DNA of 63,518 nt, from positions 1 to 63,518 of the forward strand of contig NZ_JAKKIE010000022.1 of NCBI RefSeq assembly GCF_021742065.1. The letters are read 5' to 3'. The notes beneath the pieces are model-generated. The model was not told the origin of the DNA and made no database searches. It saw only the letters and a list, made by a program, of their open reading frames with translations. The position numbers were made by a program, and so were the translations under genes. This DNA is from Rhizorhapis sp. SPR117. Lineage in GTDB: Bacteria > Pseudomonadota > Alphaproteobacteria > Sphingomonadales > Sphingomonadaceae. Of this stretch, positions 51,935-59,423 are shown piece by piece. Every line of letters begins with the position of its first letter. Position 1 is the first letter of the stretch.

Positions 51935-52501
51935 TCAGCCTACCGTTACGACAGTGTCGGACGTGAATGTATATTCCGGCACTTCCAGATTCGTGGGCGC
52001 CGGACCTTTGCGGATGCGCGCAGCGGTATCGTAAGACGACCCGTGGCAGGGGCAAAAGTAACCGCCATATTCGCCCCGATTCTCACCCTCGCCCGCACCG
52101 AGCGGCACGCAACCCAGATGGGTGCACACGCCCATGGTGATGAGCCATTGCTTCTTGCCCTCGACGGTACGCTCTTCGAGCGTTTGCGGATCGCGCAGCT
52201 CCGACAACGGAACCGCATCGGCTTCGGCGATTTCCTTGGGTGTCAAATGCCGGACGAACAGCGGCTGGCTGCGGAAAATGGTTTTGATAGCTTGTCCCGG
52301 CTCAATCGCGCTGATGTCGACTTCCGTCGACGCCATGGCAAGCACGTCGGCGCTTGGATTCATCTGGTTTACCAGCGGTGGTATGACCGCGACGGCGCCG
52401 ACCCCGGCGAAACTGACGGCTGCTATATTAATAAAGTCGCGGCGGCGGACGCCTGGCTCCCCAGGGGTTTCCACCGACTCACCATGATCAAGCGTTGTCA
52501 T
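51935..52501 (-). CDS. petA: Rieske iron-sulfur subunit of the bc1 complex
   Basis: The 188-residue protein carries the 2Fe-2S ligand motifs CTHLGC and CPCHGS, with the GEYGGYF stretch between them. The N terminus has a twin-arginine-like RRRDFINIAAVSF followed by one anchor helix, matching Tat-dependent insertion of Rieske proteins. It is the first gene of the leftward pet operon. Its promoter should lie in the 194 bp shared with divergent trmL. Confidence 0.96.
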   Translation of the reverse strand: MTTLDHGESVETPGEPGVRRRDFINIAAVSFAGVGAVAVIPPLVNQMNPSADVLAMASTEVDISAIEPGQAIKTIFRSQPLFVRHLTPKEIAEADAVPLSELRDPQTLEERTVEGKKQWLITMGVCTHLGCVPLGAGEGENRGEYGGYFCPCHGSSYDTAARIRKGPAPTNLEVPEYTFTSDTVVTVG

Positions 52502-52695
52502 TCAACGGCCCTTGTCCCTTAACCCATTCCAAAAGGTGCGCAGTTCGCCTGATTGATAATCAGAATGACGCATACGCCCTTCCGCCAAAAAGACCCCCGG
52601 CGGTTCGCGCGCCTGATAGCCTTGGAAAGCCCCCTTTGCCAACAGTGAATTTGCCCGGACTATGACAATTCCAGCGACGCGTTTATGGGAACAGC

Positions 52696-53154
52696 ATGCG
52701 ATTAGCCCTCTACCAGCCCGATATTGCCGGAAATACCGGCACAATCATCCGCCTGTGTGCTTGCTTCGGCGTGGCCATAGACATCATCGAACCGTGCGGT
52801 TTTCCTTTTTCCGACAAGCAGTTGAAACGGTCTTCCATGGATTATGCCGCCCGCGCCGATGTCACTCGCCGGATTAATTTTGAAAACTTTGCCGATGCCA
52901 TGAATCGGGGCGGCCACCGCATCATCCTGTTGACCAGCAAGGGCGATACGCGATTACCCGATACGGAATTCCGCGCCGACGACGTGCTGCTGCTGGGATC
53001 AGAGGGCGCGGGCGTACCCGATGATGTGCATGATCGAGCCGCTCTTTGCGTACGAATTCCCATGCAGGTCGAATTTCGCTCCTTGAATATTGCGGTCGCG
53101 GCGGGCATCGCCTTGAACGAAGCATTACGGCAAACAGGACAATATCCGGCATGA
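52696..53154 (+). CDS. trmL: tRNA (cytidine/uridine-34 2'-O)-methyltransferase TrmL
   Basis: This 152-residue SPOUT-class enzyme methylates the wobble ribose of tRNA-Leu. It begins LALYQPDIAGNTGTIIR and has LLGSEGAGVPDD and IPMQVEFRSLNIAVAAGIAL, the knot motifs of TrmL. Its stop overlaps the hemF ATG as ATGA. Confidence 0.94.
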   Translation: MRLALYQPDIAGNTGTIIRLCACFGVAIDIIEPCGFPFSDKQLKRSSMDYAARADVTRRINFENFADAMNRGGHRIILLTSKGDTRLPDTEFRADDVLLLGSEGAGVPDDVHDRAALCVRIPMQVEFRSLNIAVAAGIALNEALRQTGQYPA

Positions 53155-53999
53155 TCACCTTGGACGAGCAGCAGCAGGCCGCACGTAACTGGTTCGAAAG
53201 TTTACGTGACAGAATTTGCGCGGAATTCGAAGCAATCGAGGCAGAAGCCGGCAGCGACGCTCGCTTCGACTATGCCGCATGGAACCGGGAGGCCGAAGGC
53301 ATGGCCGCCGGAGAAGGCGGAGGCGGCGTGCGCGGTGTCATGAAAGGCAAGGTTTTCGAGAAAGTCGGCGTCAATGTATCCACCGTCGGCGGCGCCTTTG
53401 CTCCCGAATTCGCCGCGACGATTCATGGCGCAGGTGAAAATCCGGAATTTTTTGCAACAGGCATCAGTCTGGTTGCGCATATGGCCAACCCCCATGTGCC
53501 CGCCGTACATATGAACACGCGTTTCCTGATCACGACAAAGCGCTGGTTCGGCGGCGGAGCGGATCTTAATCCGCCAATCCCTCAGGACGACGATACCGCG
53601 GATTTTCATGACGCGTTCAAAAGCGCGTGCGATGCTCATGATCCCGAATATTATCCGCGCTTCAAACAATGGGCGGACGAATATTTCTTCATTCCGCATC
53701 GTGGCGTGCATCGCGGCGTCGGCGGAATTTTCTATGACCATCTGGAAGGCGATTTCGACGCCAATTTTGCATTCACACGCGATGTCGGCGAAGCATTTCT
53801 GGCGATATTCCCTGCGATCGTGCGGCGACGGATGGGAATGGCGTGGACCAGTGAAGATCGGCAGAAGCAGCTGGAGTGGCGCGGGCGCTATGCCGAGTTC
53901 AACCTGGTCTACGATCGCGGCACATCGTTCGGGCTGAAGACCGGCGGCAACGTCGATGCCATTCTGATGAGCCTGCCCCCGGTCGCGGCCTGGAGTTGA
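53151..53999 (+). CDS. hemF: Oxygen-dependent coproporphyrinogen III oxidase
   Basis: The 282-residue cytosolic enzyme converts coproporphyrinogen III to protoporphyrinogen IX. It has KVGVNVSTVGG, the conserved VPAVHMNTRFL and WFGGGADLNP, and PHRGVHRGVGGIFYDHLEG. The ATG at 53151 overlaps the trmL stop. A longer frame back to 53046 would run inside trmL and is rejected. The product can supply haem to the nearby cytochrome bc1, but the genes are divergent. Confidence 0.96.
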   Translation: MITLDEQQQAARNWFESLRDRICAEFEAIEAEAGSDARFDYAAWNREAEGMAAGEGGGGVRGVMKGKVFEKVGVNVSTVGGAFAPEFAATIHGAGENPEFFATGISLVAHMANPHVPAVHMNTRFLITTKRWFGGGADLNPPIPQDDDTADFHDAFKSACDAHDPEYYPRFKQWADEYFFIPHRGVHRGVGGIFYDHLEGDFDANFAFTRDVGEAFLAIFPAIVRRRMGMAWTSEDRQKQLEWRGRYAEFNLVYDRGTSFGLKTGGNVDAILMSLPPVAAWS

Positions 54000-54607
54000 A
54001 ACCTGTGTCCTTGCAGGATGTTCCGCCCCACCGCATTGCCACGGTCGTCACGACGCTGGAAATGCGGGAACGGCCCAAACCTGCCCCCCTGCCCGCGTCG
54101 CACTTGCGACTGGCGCGCTGGAAGCAGCCCGAAGCGGAGAAATACCGCACGCTGTTTCGCCGCATCGGTGAGCCTTGGTTGTGGTTTTCCCGGCTTGTCA
54201 TGTCAAACGACACGCTGTTGCAAATCATCCATAGCGACGCGATTGAAATCCATGCGGTTATTGATCCACGCGGCATTGAGGTCGGCCTGATCGAACTCGA
54301 TTTTGGCACGCCTCCGCATTGCGAACTCAGCTATTTTGGTTTGATACCCGAAATTGCCGGGCAAAAACACGGGCGCTGGATGATGGCCCAGGCGAATATG
54401 CTTGCCTGGCGCAAAGGGATTGAATGTTTCTGGGTCCATACTTGCACGCTCGACCATCCCTCCGCTTTGGGATTTTACCGAAAATCGGGTTTCATTCCTG
54501 TCAAACGGCAGATTGAAATATTCGACGATCCACGTCTGATCGGTCTTTTGCCACGCGATGCTGCACGACATATTCCGATGCTGCAGGCCGATCAGTCTCG
54601 CAACTGA
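53996..54607 (+). CDS. GNAT-family N-acetyltransferase
   Basis: The 203-residue protein has a GNAT fold with the acetyl-CoA loop around LIPEIAGQKHGRWMMAQANM and the C-terminal ALGFYRKSGFIPV. The start was taken as TTG 53996, which overlaps the hemF TGA. Similarity to family members seems to begin before the first ATG (54062), including VSLQDVPPHRIATVV. GTG 54005 is another candidate. The 3' end overlaps the convergent membrane protein gene by 16 bp. Acceptor unknown. Confidence 0.82.
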   Translation: MKPVSLQDVPPHRIATVVTTLEMRERPKPAPLPASHLRLARWKQPEAEKYRTLFRRIGEPWLWFSRLVMSNDTLLQIIHSDAIEIHAVIDPRGIEVGLIELDFGTPPHCELSYFGLIPEIAGQKHGRWMMAQANMLAWRKGIECFWVHTCTLDHPSALGFYRKSGFIPVKRQIEIFDDPRLIGLLPRDAARHIPMLQADQSRN

Positions 54608-55377
54608 CGGTATATGCGACAGGTCATGATCAGATAATAAACCTGGATCACGGCATTGACGACCGCCACTGCAAGACCAGCGAGCAAGGCGGCAAGAGTG
54701 GAGCCGCCGATGAGACTGCCGGCAATGCCAAAGATCATCCGGGACACAAGCTGGCTGATCAGCATCAACACAATCAATCCTGCTATAAAGCCGGCAAGCT
54801 TCCAGAACTGCCCAACGGTTAACCGCCAGCTATGCCGAATGGCCTCAACAGAATTGACCGGCTGATCCAGCACCACTGCGTTGAGAAGCAGCAAGCGGAC
54901 TATAGCGAACAGCGCAATCGGAACGCCGATCAGAATGAGAATCGACATTGCCGCACTCGTCCCGGTCACCGCGACAAGCCCACCACCGATGATCGAGAAA
55001 ATGAGAACGAGCACCGAAAAGCCCAGAATCAGCAGCAGCCCCGAACCAATCAGCACAGGCATGCGCCTTATCGCCAGTTGAAGCGCCTCGGCAACACTGA
55101 TGCCGGGGCGGAGTGACAGGGCGTAAATCGCAAGCGTGCCCAGCAATCCGATCAGGATCACGGCAACCATGGCCAGCAGAAAATATGGCGGAAGACCGGG
55201 TGCTGCATTCACCTCTTCCATCGTCGCCATATGACGCAGTCGCTCGGGCAGCAAAAGCTGCAGAATCACCGCTGGCAAGGCCAGGAACACGAGTGCCACC
55301 GGGAAAAGCAGGGTGCCTTCGCGTTTTACGAAGACAAGTGTTTCTTCCCACGCCGCACCGATTGAAAGTCTGGCCAT
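54592..55377 (-). CDS. Polytopic membrane protein (glycerophosphoryl-diester-phosphodiesterase membrane-domain-like)
   Basis: The 261-residue protein has about six hydrophobic helices and the stretch [20 protein letters not shown], typical of membrane proteins with the GPDPase-like membrane domain and related YciC-type families. The ATG at 55377 follows AGGGGAA; the longer frame to 55479 overlaps the divergent lipB leader. It has no catalytic motif. Its function is unknown. Confidence 0.75.
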   Translation of the reverse strand: MARLSIGAAWEETLVFVKREGTLLFPVALVFLALPAVILQLLLPERLRHMATMEEVNAAPGLPPYFLLAMVAVILIGLLGTLAIYALSLRPGISVAEALQLAIRRMPVLIGSGLLLILGFSVLVLIFSIIGGGLVAVTGTSAAMSILILIGVPIALFAIVRLLLLNAVVLDQPVNSVEAIRHSWRLTVGQFWKLAGFIAGLIVLMLISQLVSRMIFGIAGSLIGGSTLAALLAGLAVAVVNAVIQVYYLIMTCRIYRQLRD

Positions 55378-55472
55378 TCGTTCCCCTGATCCATTATCGC
55401 TACCCAAAACGGGACGACGGCGAAATGCCGTTGGACCTTGATATGTCGCCTTGCCCAAGTCAAGGAAGGTGG

Positions 55473-56135
55473 ATGACAAGGGATGACAATATCGAATGGC
55501 GTGTCAGCAACAGCCTTGTTCCCTATCCGGAAGCGCTGGCGGATATGGAGGCGCGAACCGCCGCCATCCGGGACGGAACCGCGCGTGAACGTATCTGGCT
55601 GCTCGAACATCCACCGCTTTATACTGCCGGTACCAGCGCGGTTCCGGCCGAATTGCTGGAACAGCGATTTCCGGTTTACGAGGCGGGACGCGGTGGCCGC
55701 TATACCTATCACGGCCCGGGTCAGCGTATCGGTTATGTTCAGATAGACCTTGGCGCGCGCGGTAAGGATGTGCGAAATTTCGTGCATAATCTGGAAGGCT
55801 GGATCATCGCGGCGCTGGCTGATTTCGGTGTCTCGGCGCGGCGGGCCGAAGGACGCATCGGCATCTGGACCGACGCCCCGGACGGGCGGGAAGCCAAGAT
55901 AGGCGCCATCGGCGTTCGCGTCCGCCGTTGGGTGACGTTGCACGGCTTTTCGGTCAATATCGATCCCGACCTGTCGCATTTTTCAGGCATAATACCCTGC
56001 GGCATTGCCGAGTATCCAGTCACAAGCCTGGCGCAACTGGGCAAGACGACCACGCTTGACGCATTCGATGCAGCATTGCGCCGTCATTTTCCGCCATTCC
56101 TGTCCGCACTTGGTCGGTGCGCGGCCCGTACTTGA
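55473..56135 (+). CDS. lipB: Octanoyltransferase (lipoate biosynthesis)
   Basis: The 220-residue enzyme transfers octanoyl from ACP to lipoyl domains. It has the LipB signature [20 protein letters not shown], the catalytic Lys in [14 protein letters not shown] and the catalytic Cys in FSGIIPCGI. The ATG at 55473 follows AAGGAAGG; longer in-frame readings lack similarity. It is divergent from the membrane protein gene. Confidence 0.95.
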   Translation: MTRDDNIEWRVSNSLVPYPEALADMEARTAAIRDGTARERIWLLEHPPLYTAGTSAVPAELLEQRFPVYEAGRGGRYTYHGPGQRIGYVQIDLGARGKDVRNFVHNLEGWIIAALADFGVSARRAEGRIGIWTDAPDGREAKIGAIGVRVRRWVTLHGFSVNIDPDLSHFSGIIPCGIAEYPVTSLAQLGKTTTLDAFDAALRRHFPPFLSALGRCAART

Positions 56136-56216
56136 GCTATGCTTTACATGGCGCTAGGCTTTGCGCTTTATGTGATAACATTGCGGGTCGTGCCGCGAAA
56201 ACCGGAGAAAAGATAA

Positions 56217-56510
56217 ATGTCGCGTCCCTTGCCGTACCTGCGTTTCATGACCGCAAGCCTTGCCATTGCCCTGCTTTCCGCCTGCGGTGGCGGAAATGAT
56301 GATCAAGGCGAACAAACCGTTGCCATGCGCGATATGGAAGTGGTGGACGGCACGGCAAGTGACGCTATGACCGATCTTGACGGTGTACAGACGGGAAGCA
56401 TCGCAGTACCGCCGGTGGCAAATGGCGCCACCGCGGCAAAATCTGCAACCGAAACAGATATCAGCGCCGGGCCTGACAAGAAGACCAACGAAGATGTGAC
56501 CGCGGATTAG
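56217..56510 (+). CDS. Small lipoprotein of unknown function
   Basis: The 97-residue protein has a lipoprotein signal peptide with lipobox LLSAC at about residues 19-23. A short acidic, Thr- and Ala-rich tail without recognisable domain follows. It would be anchored in the envelope. It may be co-transcribed with the secreted protein that starts 40 bp later. I do not recognise its family. Confidence 0.7.
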   Translation: MSRPLPYLRFMTASLAIALLSACGGGNDDQGEQTVAMRDMEVVDGTASDAMTDLDGVQTGSIAVPPVANGATAAKSATETDISAGPDKKTNEDVTAD

Positions 56511-56550
56511 TAAGGCGCATCGATAGCGATCACGCAATGACCAGAGGCCA

Positions 56551-57267
56551 ATGATGAACATCAATCAAGCGACGCGAACTCTATGTATGGCCGCAGCGGG
56601 AGCGATGATCGCTTTGGCCACGCCGGCAAATGCGCAATTTTTCTGGAAGCCCGCTGATTTAAGCGGTCCAGTGGCAGAAGGAAATGAATCCGATATCGGC
56701 ATATCACTTCCCGGGGCAGCACCAGCGGAATATCGTGCGGCGCTGTTGTGGAACCTGCGGGCCGGCCTGAATGTCGCCGCACTGCAATGCCAGTTCGAAC
56801 CGACTTTGCTGACGCTTGGCAACTACAATGCCATGATTGCCCATCATCGTGCCGAACTGGCCAGCGCGTTTGACACATTGGCGGGCTATTTCAAGCGCTC
56901 GCAGGGCAAAGGCGGACAAAAGGCGCTGGATCAATATGGCACCCGTATTTACCTTGGCTTTTCAACGGTTCGCGCCCAGTTGAATTTTTGTCAGACAGCC
57001 GGTTCAATCGGGCGCGATGCCATTTTCCAAGCTCGCGGCAAACTTTACGAAGTCGCGCAAAAACGGATGCGGGAATTACGCAACAGCCTTGCACCCCATG
57101 GCGAACAGGCCTTTGGCAATCCCACCTATAACTACCGCCCCAATCTGCCCTCCTTTGATGACAAGTGCTGGAAAAAGACGAAGCTGCGTTCCGAATGCCG
57201 AAAGGAGTGGGACGAACGGCTGAAGCTTGCCGCAACAAGCAATGGCACAGCACAGCCGATCAGATGA
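56551..57267 (+). CDS. Secreted protein of unknown function
   Basis: The 238-residue protein has a signal peptide probably cut after ATPANA. Four Cys residues in the mature part (ALQCQFEP, LNFCQTAG, DDKCWKKT, RSECRKEW) could form two disulfides. The middle is mostly helical, and the last part basic. I recognise no domain, although similar periplasmic proteins seem common in sphingomonads. It follows the small lipoprotein. Confidence 0.75.
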   Translation: MMNINQATRTLCMAAAGAMIALATPANAQFFWKPADLSGPVAEGNESDIGISLPGAAPAEYRAALLWNLRAGLNVAALQCQFEPTLLTLGNYNAMIAHHRAELASAFDTLAGYFKRSQGKGGQKALDQYGTRIYLGFSTVRAQLNFCQTAGSIGRDAIFQARGKLYEVAQKRMRELRNSLAPHGEQAFGNPTYNYRPNLPSFDDKCWKKTKLRSECRKEWDERLKLAATSNGTAQPIR

Positions 57268-57283
57268 CGTCATCGTTCTGGCG

Positions 57284-57712
57284 TTATCGTCCTGCCGATA
57301 GCGCGTCCATCATGGGGCGGACCGGCGAAAGGTCGTAACCGGCTCTTGCTGCCGTTGCGCTCAATTTGTCGCAATTGTCGCCAACGCGTGCGCGGGTAAG
57401 CGCCCAAAGGAGCGTGCTGCGCGTTCCGGATCGGCAAAAGGCAAGCACCTTGCCTTGCGCTTCGCCCAACGCCTTTTCCATCGCGTCCAGTTGTCCGGCG
57501 GAAAATCCGGCGTGGGTGACCGGGATGGCAGCATAGGCCATACCCGCAGCCCGCGCCGCCGCTTCGATTTCTGCGCCTTCGGGCTGGTCAGGCGACTCGT
57601 GATCCGGACGATTGTTGATGACCAGTGTCACGCCCAATGCCTTTGCCTCCTCAACATCTGCCACGGAAATCTGAGGCGCGACGAAAATCTCGTCCGTGAG
57701 GGTCTTCAGCAT
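57284..57712 (-). CDS. DUF442/TIGR01244 family phosphatase-like protein
   Basis: The 142-residue protein resembles the beta-lactamase-hydrolase-like N-domain (DUF442), related to dual-specificity phosphatases. The P-loop is AFCRSGTRSTLLW, containing Cys-x5-Arg. Early motifs are TLVINNRPDHESPDQP and IPVTHAGFS. Family members are linked to sulfide or persulfide metabolism. The ATG at 57712 follows AAAGGAAC; the extra 23 codons of the longer frame lack similarity. It borders the IS-disrupted segment. Confidence 0.87.
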   Translation of the reverse strand: MLKTLTDEIFVAPQISVADVEEAKALGVTLVINNRPDHESPDQPEGAEIEAAARAAGMAYAAIPVTHAGFSAGQLDAMEKALGEAQGKVLAFCRSGTRSTLLWALTRARVGDNCDKLSATAARAGYDLSPVRPMMDALSAGR

Positions 57713-57878
57713 GAAATTGTTCCTTTCCTGTTCGCCCCGCTTATCCGCAATGGCGAGAGTCGGCGCAAGCCGCTCTAGCACTACTTTGGCAGATTTTTCG
57801 GGATGCGCTCTTCGATGAGTTTATCGCAGTAAGGGCATCTGTGGGGACGTGGTATTTTGGCCGCCTTCCAACCGCAGC

Positions 57879-58121
57879 TTACGGGAATATCAGTCCGACG
57901 TCCGCCCGATACATATTCTGACGCCGTGATATGCCGACTGCCCACAGCAGGTCGCGCTTGCTCAGGGCTTGGCGGAACGGCCCGCTTGACCCATAGCCAG
58001 CATCGGTCAACACGCACCCGAACCGCTCACCAGAGGCTATAACACGATCCATTTCCTCAATGACAATTTCCGGCTTTGTTAGGGCGACCTGACGTTCTTG
58101 CGGGACCCGCGCACACGAAAT
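57879..58121 (-). pseudogene. IS701-type transposase fragment
   Basis: On the minus strand 80 codons read as an internal piece of an IS701-like DDE transposase: RVPQERQVALTKPEIVIEEM, ERFGCVLTDAGYGSSGPFRQ, LLWAVGISRRQNMYRADVGL and IFP. Asp in LTDAGYG is probably one of the DDE residues. A TAA then interrupts the frame. Beyond it the same frame continues with AAVGRRPKYHVPTDALTA, which also looks like transposase. The 5' part is missing, cut near 58121. A different frame at 57781-58017 gives a misleading zinc-finger-like peptide. Confidence 0.75.
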
Positions 58122-58287
58122 TCACCATCACGAGCCGCCATCGGCTGGACACTCTTGCGGTCACAACACCTTCGATGAGCTTTACGTCCTCATGCCATGC
58201 AACCCCGATGGCAAAAGCGAACATTGGCCGATCAATGGCCGCACCAGCAACGACGAGGACGCCGCATGGGCGTTCAATTCACATTGA
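58117..58287 (+). pseudogene. 3' end of an unidentified gene cut by the IS fragment
   Basis: On the plus strand the last 56 codons of a gene are preserved: HHHEPPSAGHSCGHNTFDEL, YVLMPCNPDGKSEHWPIN, then GRTSNDEDAAWAFNSH and TGA. The composition is that of a real protein end. No start codon lies upstream before a stop at 58090, and the frame begins where the transposase fragment ends. I cannot name the family. It was probably the gene before the enoyl-CoA hydratase in the original cluster. Confidence 0.5.
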
Positions 58288-58349
58288 CGTGGTCATGTAC
58301 AAGAGGAAAAGATTGCGTTGAGTAGCTGCCGAACGGATAGTTGGCGCTT

Positions 58350-58364
58350 GCGCAATAATTGCGC
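58350..58364. promoter_or_regulatory. 15-bp perfect palindrome before the catabolic genes (candidate operator)
   Basis: GCGCAATAATTGCGC is a perfect palindrome around a central A. It ends 15 bp before the enoyl-CoA hydratase ATG and just upstream of its Shine-Dalgarno. This is a good position for a repressor operator or an RNA hairpin hiding the ribosome site. No regulator gene is present nearby. Confidence 0.5.
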
Positions 58365-58379
58365 GCTGAGGGAGAGGAC

Positions 58380-59180
58380 ATGTTCGAGACCATAATTTGC
58401 AAGACCGACGGTGCTATTACAACGATCACGCTTAACCGGCCCAGGTCGATGAACGCGCTCAACCTGGCGATGCATCGGGAGTTGGAAGCCGCTTTAAACG
58501 CCTACGCGGCAGATCCTGAACAACGTGTCTGCGTGATTACCGGTGCGGGCGACAGGGCATTTTGCACCGGTTCTGATCTTAAGGCCGTGCTTGATGGCGC
58601 CGATACCGAAGAGGCCTATACCGAAGAGGCCTTCCCTGCTCACGGTTATGCCGGGTTGATCGGACGATTCGATCTCGACAAACCCTTGATCGCGGCTGTC
58701 AATGGCGCCGCTCTGGGTGGTGGCTTCGAGATCGCACTGGCCTGCGACATCATCCTTGCAAGCCGCAATGCCACATTCGGATTGCCTGAACCGCGTGTCG
58801 GCGCGGTGGCCCTGGGGGGCGGTATTCACCGGCTGGTGCGGCAAATCGGTGAGAAACAGGCCATGGGCATGCTGCTTACCTCGCGCATGGTGAGCTGCGA
58901 GGAAGGCCTGCGCATGGGCTTCGTCAACGCGATCGCGGAAGCGGGCGACCTGGACAATCTGGTGCAATCGTGGACCGACGACATCCTGAAATGCGCGCCG
59001 CTCGCAGTTCAGGCGACAAAGCGCACCGCCCTGACCGGACTGGAAGAGCCCAGCCTCGAGCTCGCACTGGCGAGACAGCACGAGTACCCGGCTTACAAAA
59101 GGTGGCGCGATAGCGAAGACGGGATGGAAGGCGTACGGGCCTTCGTCGAAAAACGCGCCCCGGTATGGAAAGGCCGCTGA
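58380..59180 (+). CDS. Enoyl-CoA hydratase/isomerase family protein
   Basis: The 266-residue crotonase-fold protein has the oxyanion-hole stretches RAFCTGSDLKAVL and AAVNGAALGGGFEIALACDI, with catalytic-site Glu in FGLPEPRVG. The second catalytic Glu of true hydratases cannot be assigned securely, so isomerase or hydrolase activity is possible. The ATG at 58380 follows GGAGAGG. It precedes the molybdenum hydroxylase gene by 243 bp, in which no further gene is evident, and may process the CoA-linked product of that pathway. Confidence 0.9.
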   Translation: MFETIICKTDGAITTITLNRPRSMNALNLAMHRELEAALNAYAADPEQRVCVITGAGDRAFCTGSDLKAVLDGADTEEAYTEEAFPAHGYAGLIGRFDLDKPLIAAVNGAALGGGFEIALACDIILASRNATFGLPEPRVGAVALGGGIHRLVRQIGEKQAMGMLLTSRMVSCEEGLRMGFVNAIAEAGDLDNLVQSWTDDILKCAPLAVQATKRTALTGLEEPSLELALARQHEYPAYKRWRDSEDGMEGVRAFVEKRAPVWKGR

Positions 59181-59423
59181 CGGGTTCTTGGCCGGCGGCG
59201 CCCGCTCCGTCGAAATCATGATCGGGAAAAAATGCTCAGACGCGTGGTTCTTCCAAACAGCCTGGCAAACGGGTAAGTGGGCCAGCGAAGGTCAGGAAAT
59301 AGAGCTTCAATTGCTGGCGGCTATGCGAGCGCCTATATTGTGCGTATTGCAGGGTGAAAGCCAGCGATGGTTTTCGGTTAAATATTTCCCCTGCAAGCGC
59401 AGGTGGCTCGGGTGGGAGTGATG

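Noticed and set aside
51063..52034. 323-codon plus-strand frame opposite cytochrome b
   Set aside because: Antisense shadow; charged, His-rich composition unlike any family.
57781..58017. Zinc-finger-like peptide (HRCPYCDKLIEE) on the minus strand
   Set aside because: It is an out-of-frame reading of the IS701 transposase fragment, whose true frame gives the family signature.
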